NCBI RefSeq assembly: GCF_024218795.1
Contig: NZ_CP100401.1
Location: 248,001 to 312,000, forward strand
Source of the DNA: Halorussus aquaticus
GTDB lineage: Archaea; Halobacteriota; Halobacteria; Halobacteriales; Haladaptataceae
DNA: 64,000 bases
Reading direction: 5' to 3'
The notes under the pieces are model-generated. The model was given only the letters and a program-made list of their open reading frames with translations, searched no databases and had not been told where the DNA came from. Every line of letters starts with the position of its first letter. The first letter of the stretch is position 1. Below are positions 1 to 10,621 of the stretch, piece after piece. The position numbers were made by a program, and so were the translations under genes.

Positions 1-1240
<1,240 letters not shown>

Positions 1241-1644
1241 GAGTCCGACGTACGACGTAGTTCCCCATAGGTTCCATTGCCGAGTTCCCGAGTACCGACC
1301 GTTGCAGTACCCTCCCGACCCGAACACTTATGATATGTGCCGGACAACTAATTCGACAGTCGAATGAAGCTCTCTCTCCTTCGCCGCTGACCGGACGAAC
1401 GTCCGCGGCCGAGTCGTCACGCGAGATTCCGTAGCCTCGCGTCGCCGAGTTCGTAATCGCCGCCAGCGACTCCGCAGGGCGTGGTCCCGGTTCGGTCCGT
1501 GATTCAGTCGCTACGAGGCCGTTCAACCTCTATTCGAGCCAACGCCGCGACCGAGAGTGCGGGTCGTCTCGCCTCTCGTACGTCGTACCGAGAGCAGTCG
1601 GGGAAGCGACGGACGAACGCCACCACCAGACCCACTCAATCGCC
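1241..1644. other. Intergenic region between the ALS-like gene and hflX
   Basis: I see no convincing gene in these 404 bases. Reading frames on both strands lack start signals and are arginine/serine rich like out-of-frame GC-rich DNA. The region must carry the divergent promoters. It contains one TTATGATATG element near 1327-1336 and the perfect palindrome listed separately. Confidence 0.5.
1351..1365. promoter_or_regulatory. 15-base palindrome in divergent promoter region
   Basis: ATTCGAC, one central A, then GTCGAAT: seven-base arms match perfectly. It lies about 110 bases upstream of the ALS-like start and 280 upstream of hflX, beside the TTATGATATG element. It could be an operator for either gene; no regulator is suggested by the sequence. 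Confidence 0.3.
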
Positions 1645-2940
1645 ATGCCATCTCAGGACGCAGTTATCGCCAAGCGCACAGCAGACGACAGTCCGGACAC
1701 CGGGGAGATACGGGAGTTAGCAGCGGCCGCGGGCTACGAGGTCGTCGCCGAACTGACCCAGACTCGCCCGCCGGACTCCTCGCTCCAGTTCGGTCGCGGC
1801 AAGGCCGAGGAGTTGGCCGAGACGGTCGCCGAGACCGGCGCCGGAGTCGTCGTGTTCGACAACGAACTCACGCCGACACAGACGGTCGAACTCGCCGAGA
1901 CGTGTCCGGCGGGAACCGAAATCCTCGACAGACACCGCCTCGTCCTCGCCATCTTCGAGGAGCAAGCCGGGAGCAAGCGCGCGGAACTACAGGTCGAGCG
2001 CGCCACGTTAGCGTGGACCCTGCCCCGCATCAAGGAGCGAACCGAGGAGCAGGCGATGAACAAGTTCACCGAGTCCGGGACTCGGTACTACGACGTGCTG
2101 GACCGCATCGACGAGTTGGACCGCAAACTCTCGTCGCTCGCCGACGAAGCGACGGCCCGGCGCGAGCGACGCCGCGAGGAGGGGTTCGAGTTCGTCGCCC
2201 TCGCGGGGTACACCAACGCCGGGAAATCGACGCTCTTGCACCGTCTGGCCGACGACCTCGACTACGAGACCAGCGGGGCCGACCACTCGGACCTCGACGC
2301 GACCGCCGAAATCGAGGACCGACTGTTCGAGACGCTCGAGACGACCACCCGGCGGGCGACCATCGACGGTCACCGGACACTCGTCACCGACACGGTGGGA
2401 TTCGTCGGCGACCTCTCCCACGAACTCGTGGCGTCGTTCCACGGCACGCTCTCCGAGACCGAATCCGCCGACTGCCTGGTGCTGGTCGCCGACGCCAGCG
2501 ACCCGCCCGCGGAACTCCGCGAAAAGCTGGAAACCAGTTTCGAGCTACTGGCGGATACCGAAGGCGAACTCCTCCCCGCCCTGAACAAGGCCGACGTGCT
2601 CGACGGCGACGAACTCGCCGAGCGCAAGGCGGTCGTGGCGGCGGTCGCCGAGGAGTTCGGGACCGACTCGGCGGCCCCCGTCCCGGTCAGCGCGACCGAG
2701 GGCCGGAACCTCGACGCGCTCCGCGAGCGAATCGCCGGGTGCCTCTCCGACCGCCGCGACTTCGAACTCGTCCTGCCGAACGACGGCGACGCGATGAGCC
2801 TCGTGTCGTGGCTCTACGACCGCGCGTCCGTCTCGGACGTGACGTATCGCGGCGGCGAGGTGAGAATCGAGTTCACGGCGGCCGAGTCCGTGGCCGAGCG
2901 TGCGAGGTCGAAGGCAGAATCGCTCGAAGCCGTACGCTGA
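1645..2940 (+). CDS. hflX: GTPase HflX
   Basis: A 431-residue protein of normal length for HflX, a ribosome-associated GTPase that rescues or splits stalled ribosomes. The N-terminal HflX domain includes EILDRHRLVLAIFEEQA and the following coiled-coil region GSKRAELQVERA. The GTPase domain shows the P-loop GYTNAGKST (about residue 191), the G3 motif DTVGFVGDL with its characteristic LVASFHGTL continuation, and NKAD as G4. The C-terminus is a short mixed domain common in archaeal members. It is a stand-alone gene. The start ATG at 1645 is the first in frame before the conserved region. Confidence 0.95.
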   Translation: MPSQDAVIAKRTADDSPDTGEIRELAAAAGYEVVAELTQTRPPDSSLQFGRGKAEELAETVAETGAGVVVFDNELTPTQTVELAETCPAGTEILDRHRLVLAIFEEQAGSKRAELQVERATLAWTLPRIKERTEEQAMNKFTESGTRYYDVLDRIDELDRKLSSLADEATARRERRREEGFEFVALAGYTNAGKSTLLHRLADDLDYETSGADHSDLDATAEIEDRLFETLETTTRRATIDGHRTLVTDTVGFVGDLSHELVASFHGTLSETESADCLVLVADASDPPAELREKLETSFELLADTEGELLPALNKADVLDGDELAERKAVVAAVAEEFGTDSAAPVPVSATEGRNLDALRERIAGCLSDRRDFELVLPNDGDAMSLVSWLYDRASVSDVTYRGGEVRIEFTAAESVAERARSKAESLEAVR

Positions 2941-3003
2941 CGCCGGAAGTCGCCCCGCCCGTCTTCCAGCGTGAGGAACCCGCGGCGTTCGACCGCCCCC
3001 GCT

Positions 3004-3246
3004 TCAGAGGTATCGACAGTACTCGCAGGCCGAACAGACCAGTTCGCTCTCGCGACGCAGGAGGACTCCGCGCCCGCAGTCCGGGCACGGCCCGACCGGC
3101 ATCGCGCCGGTTCGTTTCCCGGTCGCGACGACCGCCCGGCGGAGCCACCGAACTTCCGCTTCGAGGCGCTCGATCCGTCGCTCCAGTTCGCGCACTCGGT
3201 TCACTCGCCGTCGGGCAGGACGCTCTCGGACGCGTTCGTTCGTCAT
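3004..3246 (-). CDS. Small coiled-coil zinc-ribbon protein
   Basis: An 80-residue protein. The N-terminal half is basic and helical with a heptad-like stretch (RVRELERRIERLEAEVRWL), predicting a short coiled coil. The C-terminal half has CPDCGRG, then CSACEYC, which together can form a rubredoxin-like zinc knuckle. Haloarchaea have many such small zinc-finger proteins of unknown function. It is transcribed opposite to its neighbours hflX and rtcA. No function is assigned; the paired cysteines make it unlikely to be a chance frame. Confidence 0.75.
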   Translation of the reverse strand: MTNERVRERPARRRVNRVRELERRIERLEAEVRWLRRAVVATGKRTGAMPVGPCPDCGRGVLLRRESELVCSACEYCRYL

Positions 3247-3461
3247 GGTACTCTCACCGTCTCATTACGCGCTCAGCGGTCCTAACAGTTCCCACATCTG
3301 CAATCTATCGGGGAGGTCACGGACGGCCTTCGAAACGGACAGACCGGGACGTTAGTCCGGTGGGAGTCGACACGGGACGCTGGGACGGCGGACCACTCTG
3401 TCGCCCGTTCGAGGAAAGGACTTTGCCGCGGGTCGGCGTATCCTCCGCGAACGAGGAAGCG

Positions 3462-4562
3462 ATGACCGACGACGAACTGCTCGAACTCGACGGGTCGGCG
3501 GGCGGCGGCCAACTGCTCCGGACCGCGCTCGCGCTCTCGATGGTGGCCGACCGGCCGTTTCGGATGGAGAACGTCAGGGGCGACCGGCCGACGCCGGGGC
3601 TCAAGCCCCAGCACCTCGCGGCGGTCAGGGCCGCGGCGGCGGTCTGCGACGCCACGGTGGAGGGCGCGGAGCAGGGGGCCGAACAACTGGAGTTCCGGCC
3701 CGGGACGCCGACCGGCGGGAACGTCGAAATCGACGTGGGGACCGCCGGAAGCGTGACCCTGCTGTTCGACGCGCTCCTCCCGGTCGCGCTCCGACTCGGC
3801 CGACCGCTCTCGGTCACCGTGACCGGCGGGACCGACGTGAAGTGGTCGCCGACGATGACGTACTACCGTCGGGTGAAACTCCCGCTACTCCGGCGAGCGG
3901 GCGTCTTCGCGGCAGCGGACTGCCCTCGGTCCGGTTTCTACCCGGTGGGCGGCGGCCGGGCGACCCTGTGGCTCGCCCCCTCCTCGCCGTCCGCGCTCGA
4001 CCTGACCGACCGCGGGTCGCTCGAAGGCGTGCGCGTCTACTCGAAGGCGTCGACTGACCTCGCGGAGGGAGAGGTGGCCGAGCGACAGGCGACGACCGCC
4101 GCCGAGCGCCTGCGGGAGGGTTTGGACGACGGGGTGTCGGTCACCGAGCGGACCGTCTCGTCCGTCGAGACCGACTCGCCGGGGTCGGCGCTCGCGGTGG
4201 CCCTCGACTACGAGGAGACGACCGCGGGGTTCGACGCCCTCGGCGAGCGCGGGAAACCGGCCGAGGAGGTGGGTTCGGGAGCGGCCGAGTCGGCGCTGGC
4301 GTTCCGCGAGGACGACCGAGGCGGCGCGGTGGACGCTCACACCGCCGACCAACTCGTCGCCTTCCTCGCGCTGGCAGGCGGCCGGGTCGCGATTCCCGAG
4401 GTGACCGACCACGTCCGGACCGGCGCGGACCTCGTGACCGAGTTCGGCTTCCCGGTCGAAATCGAGGACGGCGACTCGAAGGATGCGCCCGTGCTGAGCG
4501 CTCCGGGAACCGAGTATCCCGGACCGGTGTCGTCCGGAGCGGAGCGTTCCGGACCCGAATAG
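3462..4562 (+). CDS. rtcA: RNA 3'-terminal phosphate cyclase
   Basis: 366 residues when started at the ATG at 3462 (MTDDELLELDGS); this frame is open much further upstream but the extra part is arginine-rich noise. RtcA converts an RNA 3'-phosphate into a 2',3'-cyclic phosphate using ATP. Family signatures include GSAGGGQLLRTALALS near residues 10-25, RPTPGLKPQHLAAV near 46-59, TGGTDVKWSPTMTYYRRV, and a GFYPVGGG glycine motif. Length agrees with archaeal RtcA (about 340-370). The start is preceded by an ordinary intergenic region, so it appears monocistronic. The C-terminal 30 residues are low-complexity. Confidence 0.93.
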   Translation: MTDDELLELDGSAGGGQLLRTALALSMVADRPFRMENVRGDRPTPGLKPQHLAAVRAAAAVCDATVEGAEQGAEQLEFRPGTPTGGNVEIDVGTAGSVTLLFDALLPVALRLGRPLSVTVTGGTDVKWSPTMTYYRRVKLPLLRRAGVFAAADCPRSGFYPVGGGRATLWLAPSSPSALDLTDRGSLEGVRVYSKASTDLAEGEVAERQATTAAERLREGLDDGVSVTERTVSSVETDSPGSALAVALDYEETTAGFDALGERGKPAEEVGSGAAESALAFREDDRGGAVDAHTADQLVAFLALAGGRVAIPEVTDHVRTGADLVTEFGFPVEIEDGDSKDAPVLSAPGTEYPGPVSSGAERSGPE

Positions 4563-4601
4563 CCGCTCGTCGCTCTTCTCGACATTCCCGACTCCCCGCG
4601 G

Positions 4602-4946
4602 TCACCGGATTCGGTGGTAGTCGTACTGGCCGCGGACGTTCTCGTGGAAGTACGTCCCGTGAGAGCGCGCCCCGAGGAACGACTCGTACGTCTCGCGGGA
4701 CACGTCGTCGTAGCGATAGACCCCGCCGCTCTGGAACTCGATTTCGAGCGTCTCGTCCTCGTCGTCGTAGCCGATGGACCGGATGGAACTCGACGCCACG
4801 GGGCTTCTGGTCTCGGTGACGCACTCCAGTCGCTCGTAGGGGACGTAGCCGACGACGCGCTCGCCGTGGTAGAGGAGCAATCCCTCGCGGCCCTCGTCGA
4901 GTTGGTCGCACTCGATTCGCTCGCCGGACACCGTGATGGCCTTCAT
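4602..4946 (-). CDS. KTSC-domain protein
   Basis: 114 residues from the ATG at 4944-4946 (MKAITVSGERIEC). The C-terminal half, SSSIRSIGYDDEDETLEIEF followed by a YRYDDVSRETYESFLGA segment, is the KTSC fold, a small domain also found at the ends of some tRNA synthetases and proposed to bind RNA. The N-terminal half is a short beta-rich extension. An upstream in-frame ATG (5109-5111) would add 55 residues unlike the rest, so the shorter start is preferred. It faces a divergently transcribed zinc-finger gene. The biochemical role is unknown. Confidence 0.8.
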   Translation of the reverse strand: MKAITVSGERIECDQLDEGREGLLLYHGERVVGYVPYERLECVTETRSPVASSSIRSIGYDDEDETLEIEFQSGGVYRYDDVSRETYESFLGARSHGTYFHENVRGQYDYHRIR

Positions 4947-5109
4947 GGCGGGCGTACGACCGACCGGCCACTCAAGCCATCGGCCGGTCGAGAATCGGTT
5001 CCGCGAATCGCCACCTGCCGCACGGCGACTGCGACCGTCGCCTCGAAAACGTCTCAGAACCACGTAACGAGGCGGTATACCTACACACCTCGGCGGCGTA
5101 CCCTCGTCC

Positions 5110-5322
5110 ATGCCAGAAATCTACGGCGAGTACGAGGGCGACGCCGAGACGCAGTACGTCGCTTGCGTCGTCTGCGGCGACCTCCTCGACCTCTTCGACC
5201 CGCACCCGATGTTCCGCGACGAGGACGTCTCGGAGGTCGGCGACGTGGTCGCTCGGACCTACCACTTCTGTAGCGACGACTGCCGCCAGCGGTGGCGGCG
5301 AGAACGCGACGCCGGAGAATGA
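5110..5322 (+). CDS. Small treble-clef zinc-binding protein
   Basis: 70 residues. CVVCGDLLDLFDPHPMF supplies the first cysteine pair and YHFCSDDCRQRWRRER the second, a layout like TRASH or FCS-type fingers in which the second pair sits at the start of a helix. Such small proteins are widespread in haloarchaea and of unknown function; metal sensing or protein contacts are possible. It is divergently transcribed from the KTSC gene. Start choice is simple because the ATG at 5110 directly precedes the conserved part. Confidence 0.8.
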   Translation: MPEIYGEYEGDAETQYVACVVCGDLLDLFDPHPMFRDEDVSEVGDVVARTYHFCSDDCRQRWRRERDAGE

Positions 5323-5380
5323 GACAGCGATTGAGCCGATATCCGAGCGTGGCCCGGTAACGAAAAGCCGAGGTCGGTTT

Positions 5381-6820
5381 TCAGGCGATGCGTCGTCGCA
5401 CGCCGCTAGAGATGCGCTTGCGGTTGTAGACGAGTTCGCCGAACAGCCATCCGACGAGCAGGAGTCCGGCGACCACGGCACCGACGAAGTCCCACGGACC
5501 CATCCAGACCGGACGGACCCACGGCGCTATCTTCGACCACTGGTTGGCGAACTCCGCGACGGGGTCGCTGATGGGCGTCCCGGCGAACGCCGCCGAGAGC
5601 CACTGCGAGAAGGTCAACTTCTGGCCGGTGCCGGGGGTGAGACCTGCGCTTCCGGTGAGGCGATACTTCCCCTCGGCGTTCTGGTCGGCGATGGTCGGCC
5701 GGTTCTCGGCCGCGGTGGCTTCGTCACCGTAGGTGATGCGCTCGGCGTCGTAGGGTGCCCACGGTGCGTAGAACTCCCAGACGATTTCGCCCTGTGAGTT
5801 CACTTCGACGACGCGGTGGTTGTTCGAGTCCACGATGAGGGTGTTCCCGTTCGGGAGTCTGTCGGCGTCCCGCGGCCAGTTGAAACTCTGGCGCGACCCG
5901 ACTTCCCACGTGCGCTTCCAGTCGCCGCCGCGCTTGGCGTACTCGACGACTCGGTCGCCGTGACTGTCGGCGACGAGGATGGTCGGCGTCCCGTTCTGGC
6001 TCTCCATGTAGGTCGGGTTGTGCTGTTCGTTCATCACCTCGTAGTTGTTGTCGCTCCCGAGGCGCATGTCGATGTTCTTCGTGGAGCGATTGACGACCAT
6101 GACTTGGTCCATGTTCCGGGGCGACATGAGGTACTGGCCCTCGGCTATCTTGTCCACGTCGTTGACGTGCGTCCAGTCGTCGCCGCTACCGTCTTCGGAG
6201 GCGTACTGGCCGCCCTGACTCTTGGCCCAGTCGGTGTGGTTGCGGAACTGCCACTCCCAGACGGTCTCGTCCTTACTGCGGTCGTAGATGAAGATGCGGT
6301 CCTCGTTGACCTGTTTCTCGGTGTTGTAGTTGCGCATGTTGGCGACGAGGAGTTGGTCGCCGTTGATGAGGTCCGCGTCGTGCGTGTCGTGAATATCGTC
6401 GAACCGCTCGCGCCAGACGATTTCGTCGGTCTGCGGGTTGTACTCGTAGATGGTGGTGCCGCCCTTGCGGGTCCCGCTGACGAGGAGGTTACTCCCGTTG
6501 ACGGGGTCCACGTCGTAGAACCACGTCACGTCGAGGTCGGCACCCTCGTGAATCCACTTCACGTCGCCGCGCGGCCCGACGCCGACGAGGCGGGCGGGTT
6601 TCTTCCCGTTGGCCTGCCCTTTGAACTTGAACCCCTGAATCGAGATGACGGTCGTTCCCTCGGCCGGGGACTCGATGGTCCCCCGCTGGAGGTCCGTATC
6701 GGAGGGTTCGTACGTGAGGGCGGAAACCGCGGAGGGGGCAAGCAGCGACACGATGACCAGCAACACCACGGCGCGGACTACCCACGGCCGTGAGAGTCGC
6801 GTCTTCCACTCGTTCAGCAT
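5381..6820 (-). CDS. Membrane-anchored arylsulfotransferase (ASST)-family protein
   Basis: 479 residues. An N-terminal membrane segment (VVRAVVLLVIVSLLAPSAVSAL, about residues 14-35) and a C-terminal one (FVGAVVAGLLLVGWLFGEL) flank a large extracellular beta-propeller. Repeats with NGDQLLVANMRN, DWTHVNDVD, SPRNMDQVMVVNRS and LPNGNTLIVDSNNHRVVEV are the blades of the ASST/arylsulfotransferase family, whose bacterial members move sulfate between phenolic substrates using a histidine intermediate. Several conserved histidines are present, but I cannot align them to the catalytic ones, so enzyme activity is an inference. Alternatively it is a non-catalytic propeller at the cell surface. No sulfate or glycosylation genes are adjacent. 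Confidence 0.82.
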   Translation of the reverse strand: MLNEWKTRLSRPWVVRAVVLLVIVSLLAPSAVSALTYEPSDTDLQRGTIESPAEGTTVISIQGFKFKGQANGKKPARLVGVGPRGDVKWIHEGADLDVTWFYDVDPVNGSNLLVSGTRKGGTTIYEYNPQTDEIVWRERFDDIHDTHDADLINGDQLLVANMRNYNTEKQVNEDRIFIYDRSKDETVWEWQFRNHTDWAKSQGGQYASEDGSGDDWTHVNDVDKIAEGQYLMSPRNMDQVMVVNRSTKNIDMRLGSDNNYEVMNEQHNPTYMESQNGTPTILVADSHGDRVVEYAKRGGDWKRTWEVGSRQSFNWPRDADRLPNGNTLIVDSNNHRVVEVNSQGEIVWEFYAPWAPYDAERITYGDEATAAENRPTIADQNAEGKYRLTGSAGLTPGTGQKLTFSQWLSAAFAGTPISDPVAEFANQWSKIAPWVRPVWMGPWDFVGAVVAGLLLVGWLFGELVYNRKRISSGVRRRIA

Positions 6821-6991
6821 ACAACCGGTTACATCCAGCCGGGATATATGGGTTTTGTCCTCTTTCCGGCAGACGGCGTCGGTAAACTAATCCGTAACAT
6901 CTATCTGACGGGCGGTCACGACACAGGGGGACACGACTCCAGAACGGTGCCATCGGCAATTCCTTGGTGTCAGAGGACGAACCGCACGAGC

Positions 6992-7504
6992 ATGGAGTTC
7001 ACCGTGATTCGGGGCGACATCGCCGAACAGCAGGCGGACGTGCTGGTCAACGCCGCGGGGACGAGTCTCCGTATGGGGAGCGGTGTAGCGGGCGCGCTCC
7101 GCCGGAGAGCGGGCGACGAACTCGACGAGGCGGCCAGAGCGAACGGCCCGATAGACCTCGGAGAGGTGGCCGTCACCGACGCCTACGGTCTCGACGCCGA
7201 CTACGTGGTCCACGCGGCGGCCATGCCCCACTACGGCGACGGACTGGCGACCGCCGAAAGCATCCGCGACGCGACTCGCAACAGCCTCGAAGCGGCCGAC
7301 GAGCGCGGTGCGAGGTCGCTCGTGATACCGGCGCTCGGGTGCGGCGTCGCCGGATTCGAACTCCGGGAGGGCGCGCGAATCATCTGTGAGGAACTCGCGG
7401 CGTTCGACCCCGAATCGTTGACCGACGTGCGGTTCGTCGCGTACTCCGACGAGGAGTTCGAGACGGTCCGAGCCGTCGCGGACGACGTAACAGCGGGTTC
7501 ATAG
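6992..7504 (+). CDS. Macro-domain (ADP-ribose-binding) protein
   Basis: 170 residues, essentially a single macro domain. It begins MEFTVIRGDIAEQQADVLVNAAG, where the RGDI and VNAAG motifs contact ADP-ribose, followed by GSGVAGALRRRAG (the phosphate loop) and VIPALGCGVAGFELREGARI near the C-terminus. Macro domains hydrolyse ADP-ribose-1''-phosphate, O-acetyl-ADP-ribose or mono-ADP-ribosylated targets. The frame is open upstream but the extra residues do not fit the family, so the ATG at 6992 is chosen. A run of six T follows the stop. Neighbours give no further clue. Confidence 0.92.
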   Translation: MEFTVIRGDIAEQQADVLVNAAGTSLRMGSGVAGALRRRAGDELDEAARANGPIDLGEVAVTDAYGLDADYVVHAAAMPHYGDGLATAESIRDATRNSLEAADERGARSLVIPALGCGVAGFELREGARIICEELAAFDPESLTDVRFVAYSDEEFETVRAVADDVTAGS

Positions 7505-7874
7505 ACGTAGTTTGACAGTAGATACCGCCTATTTTTTAACCGTGGAGTGTAACATCAGGTTGACGAGATAACGGTATGAGTTCGACGCGTTTGGCAATCG
7601 TCGTGGAGTCGATCGGTACCGTCGGTCCGGTAACCCGACCCGGTCTCGCTTTACCGAGGCGTCGTCCAGCGTGGACCCAGAGGGACGGCTGGCCGAGTTC
7701 CGAATCGACGAGTCGCCGAGGCCTCCCCGACAGCGACGTGACGGGAGACGCCTCTACGACGGTCGCCGAACGAGCGGACAATCCGAACCGGGTCCCGCCG
7801 CGGACCGCCGACCCGGGCGGATTCGACGACTCCGGTCGGGAGCGTCATCAGTCCAAACAGACCCGAACACGACC
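7505..7874. other. Intergenic region upstream of the histidine kinase
   Basis: No supported gene. A T6 run just after the macro-domain gene looks like a terminator. Open frames on both strands in the GC-rich part (7570-7870) are arginine/serine/proline rich and have no recognisable protein character. Part of it may be a long leader of the histidine kinase gene. Confidence 0.45.
7532..7537 (+). terminator. T-run terminator after macro-domain gene
   Basis: Six consecutive T residues 28 bases after the macro-domain stop, in an AT-rich pocket (CCTATTTTTTAACC). Archaeal intrinsic termination needs mainly a U-rich run. Confidence 0.45.
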
Positions 7875-9413
7875 ATGAGCGAACAGTTACGCGAAGAGAA
7901 ACGGAAGATAGAAGAGCTACACGAGGTCGCCTCCGAGATGGAGGCCTGCCACGACAAAGCGGAAGTGTATCGTCTGGGCGTGGACGCCGCAGAGGGGATT
8001 CTGGAGTTCGACATCTGCGGTATCGACGTGGCGGAGAACGGGTTCCTCGTCCCCCAAGCGACCTCGACGGAGATGCCGAACGACGGTTACGACGCGCTCG
8101 GGGCCGACGAGGGACTCGCTGGTCGCACGTACCAGAACGGGGAGTCGTTCTTGATTCCAGACGTGCGCACGATGGAGGAGGCCGAACCGATTCAACAGCA
8201 GTACCGGTCCATCCTCAGCGTCCCCCTCGGCGACTACGGCGTGTTTCAGGCCGGGTCGCGCGAGGCCAACGCGTTCGACGAGGACGACCTCGAACTCGCG
8301 GAGTTGCTGACGAGCCACGTCACAGAGGTCATCTCTCGAATCGACTCCCAGTCGGCGCTCCGCGAGAGCGAGGAGAAGTATCGAACGCTCGTGGAGGGGA
8401 GCCACGACGCCATCTTCATCCACAGCGAGGAGACGTTCCAGTTCGTCAACGACCGCGTCGGCGAACTCACGGGGTACAGCCGCGAGGAACTGCTGGGAAC
8501 GTCGATATGGGAAGTCGTCCACGAGGAGGACCGCGAGCGCGTCAGGGCGCTCGTCGAGGAACGGGACACCGACGACGAGAGCAACCACTACCAGTTGCGC
8601 ATCCGGACGAAGTCGGGCGACGTCCGCTACGTCGAACTCAGCGTGCAAGGCATCTCGTACAACGGCGAAGTCGGCCACCTCGGGTCGGCCCGCGACGTGA
8701 CCCAGCGAAGGAGGCGCAAACAGAAACTGGAGCGCCAGAACGACCGTCTCAAGGAGTTCGCCAGCGTGGTCAGTCACGACCTGCGAAACCCCCTCAACGT
8801 CGCACAAGGGCACCTCGAACTCGCCCGTGAGACCGGCGACGACCGCCACTTCGAGAAGACGGCGTCCGCGCTGGGTCGGATGGAGTCGCTCATCGGGGAC
8901 CTGCTCGCACTCGCCCGACAGGGGCAGGCCGCCAACGACACCGTGGATGTAGACCTCGAAACCGTCATCAGACGCGCGTGGTCCACTGTCTCGACGGGGA
9001 GTGCGACCCTCCACGTCACGGACGAACTGGACGAGGTCGAAGCCGACACCGGTCGCTTACAGGAACTGTTCGAGAACCTGTTCCGGAACGCGGTGGAACA
9101 CGGCGGCGACGTAACCGTCCGCGTCGGCGCGGTAGACGGGAGCGAGAGCACCCGCGAAGGGTCGGAGTCGAGCGGTGACGACGACGAAACCGGGGCGTTC
9201 ACCGCCAGCGACGGATTCTACGTCGAGGACGACGGGCCGGGAATCCCGCCCGAGGAGCGCGAGAAGGACTTCGAACACGGCCACACCACGGCCGACGATG
9301 GGTCGGGGCTGGGACTCTCCATCGTCAGTAGCATCGCGGACGCACACGGGTGGACCGTCTCTGTCGGCGAGAGCGACGAGGGCGGTGCCCGGTTCGAGAT
9401 TTCGACGGCGTAA
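7875..9413 (+). CDS. Sensor histidine kinase with GAF and PAS domains
   Basis: 512 residues from the ATG at 7875 (MSEQLREEKRKIEEL). No transmembrane segment, so a cytosolic sensor. A short coiled coil is followed by a GAF domain (about residues 20-155, ending SILSVPLGDYGVFQAGS), a PAS domain (about 165-290; YRTLVEGSHDAIF), then the HisKA helix with the phospho-acceptor at His301 in VVSHDLRNPL, and an HATPase domain with ENLFRNAVEHGG (N box), DDGPGIPPEERE (G1) and GSGLGLSIV (G2). Haloarchaeal kinases of this architecture often lack an adjacent response regulator, as here. The signal is unknown. An insertion rich in acidic residues splits the N and G1 boxes. Confidence 0.92.
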   Translation: MSEQLREEKRKIEELHEVASEMEACHDKAEVYRLGVDAAEGILEFDICGIDVAENGFLVPQATSTEMPNDGYDALGADEGLAGRTYQNGESFLIPDVRTMEEAEPIQQQYRSILSVPLGDYGVFQAGSREANAFDEDDLELAELLTSHVTEVISRIDSQSALRESEEKYRTLVEGSHDAIFIHSEETFQFVNDRVGELTGYSREELLGTSIWEVVHEEDRERVRALVEERDTDDESNHYQLRIRTKSGDVRYVELSVQGISYNGEVGHLGSARDVTQRRRRKQKLERQNDRLKEFASVVSHDLRNPLNVAQGHLELARETGDDRHFEKTASALGRMESLIGDLLALARQGQAANDTVDVDLETVIRRAWSTVSTGSATLHVTDELDEVEADTGRLQELFENLFRNAVEHGGDVTVRVGAVDGSESTREGSESSGDDDETGAFTASDGFYVEDDGPGIPPEEREKDFEHGHTTADDGSGLGLSIVSSIADAHGWTVSVGESDEGGARFEISTA

Positions 9414-9415
9414 CC

Positions 9416-10444
9416 CTATCGGAAGCCGCGGACCTCGGAAATCGGCAGGGGACTCGTGGGGAGGTCCGCGGGCGGGTCGGGGTCGTTGTAGGCCGAGGGA
9501 GCGACGTCGTTGGGCGAGTCGGGGTAGAACAGCGACGCGAGCAGGTGGAGGTGGCGTCGACCCACGTCGAGTTCGAACTGGCCGCCGCCGTACATCCGAA
9601 TCCCTCGCTCCTCGCAGTGTTCGACGGTATCTAACACCGACTCGACTGACCCGAACCGCGAGGGCTTCACGTTGAGCCACGACGGTTCGAAGGGGAGGTC
9701 ACGCACGCTCTCGACGCCGGTAATCGGATAGTCCCACGACACCCGCTCGCGGGCCGGGTCGAGCGCGGACTCGGTGTCGTCGGTCCACGCGGGGTCCTCC
9801 AGAATCGCGTCTGGGAACGCCTCGACCACCCGGCGGTAGAGGGCCGGGTCGGCGCTCCCGGCCACGTCGGCGTCCTCGTAGAGCGCCTTGAAGTCCACCA
9901 CGCGAACGCCCGCGTCCGCGAGGTCCGAGACGAGGTCGTCGGTCCAGTCGTCGTCGGCGTCCAGTTTGAACTCCAGTTCGGGGTCGCGCTCGCGCCACTG
10001 CCGAATCGGGTCGGCGCTGGCAGGGTCGCCGAGGACGGGACTGGCGACGAAGTTCACGGAGTCGTACTCGCGGTCCAGTTCCGCCCCGAGGTGGGTGTCG
10101 GCCTGCCTGAGCGCGAGGTCGAGCGCCGCGCTCTCGAAGGCCCACTGCCGGTAGTGACGGAAGTGGTCGTCCACCTCCTGTTCGGCGTCCGGAAAGAGGT
10201 CGCGGTCGGCCAGCGACGCGGAGAACGAGTCGAGCGTGAACTCGCCCGAGAGGTCGAAGCGGTCCGGAATCGGGTGGCGGTCGGCGTCGTAGGTCACGTC
10301 CTCGCCCTTCCCGACCTCGCCGTCCCCGGCGAGCGAGACCACGGTCGTGGCCCGCGTGAACCGCTTCGTCTCTCGCTCCCGGCGCTCGTACTCGACGGAG
10401 TCGACCGAGAGCGGCAGGTCGGCGACTCGCTCGTAGAGGCTCAT
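9416..10444 (-). CDS. Enolase-superfamily protein, unknown substrate
   Basis: 342 residues. The N-terminal capping part (AQEV-type region with WAFESAALDLALRQ, about 105-120) is followed by a barrel with LEFKLDADDDW, VVDFKALYED, AILEDPAW and LNVKPSRFGSVESVLD. The latter two resemble metal-ligand and C-terminal barrel motifs of the mandelate racemase/muconate-lactonizing branch, and GIRMYGGGQFELDVGR resembles the final barrel strands. Likely a Mg-dependent lyase, racemase or epimerase, but some canonical lysines cannot be assigned by eye, so the reaction is not named. Its stop codon lies 3 bases from the convergent kinase stop. It seems to be monocistronic. Confidence 0.75.
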   Translation of the reverse strand: MSLYERVADLPLSVDSVEYERRERETKRFTRATTVVSLAGDGEVGKGEDVTYDADRHPIPDRFDLSGEFTLDSFSASLADRDLFPDAEQEVDDHFRHYRQWAFESAALDLALRQADTHLGAELDREYDSVNFVASPVLGDPASADPIRQWRERDPELEFKLDADDDWTDDLVSDLADAGVRVVDFKALYEDADVAGSADPALYRRVVEAFPDAILEDPAWTDDTESALDPARERVSWDYPITGVESVRDLPFEPSWLNVKPSRFGSVESVLDTVEHCEERGIRMYGGGQFELDVGRRHLHLLASLFYPDSPNDVAPSAYNDPDPPADLPTSPLPISEVRGFR

Positions 10445-10621
10445 GCAGGGTCAAAGGACCCCGGGGCGGAAAATCGTTGGCCCCACACGCTGGCGTCACC
10501 TCCGCAGACGTGCAGGAGTGGTGTGACTGTCGCGGTGGTCTGTCCGCAGATACGTATCGTCTAACTCTGGCAGTAAAGTCTGCGACGCCAACACCGAACC
10601 GCCGGAATCCGCGGAAGAGGC

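Noticed and set aside
7576..7878. 100-codon ORF before the histidine kinase
   Set aside because: Composition is arginine/serine/proline-rich, ends inside the kinase start and shows no conserved feature.
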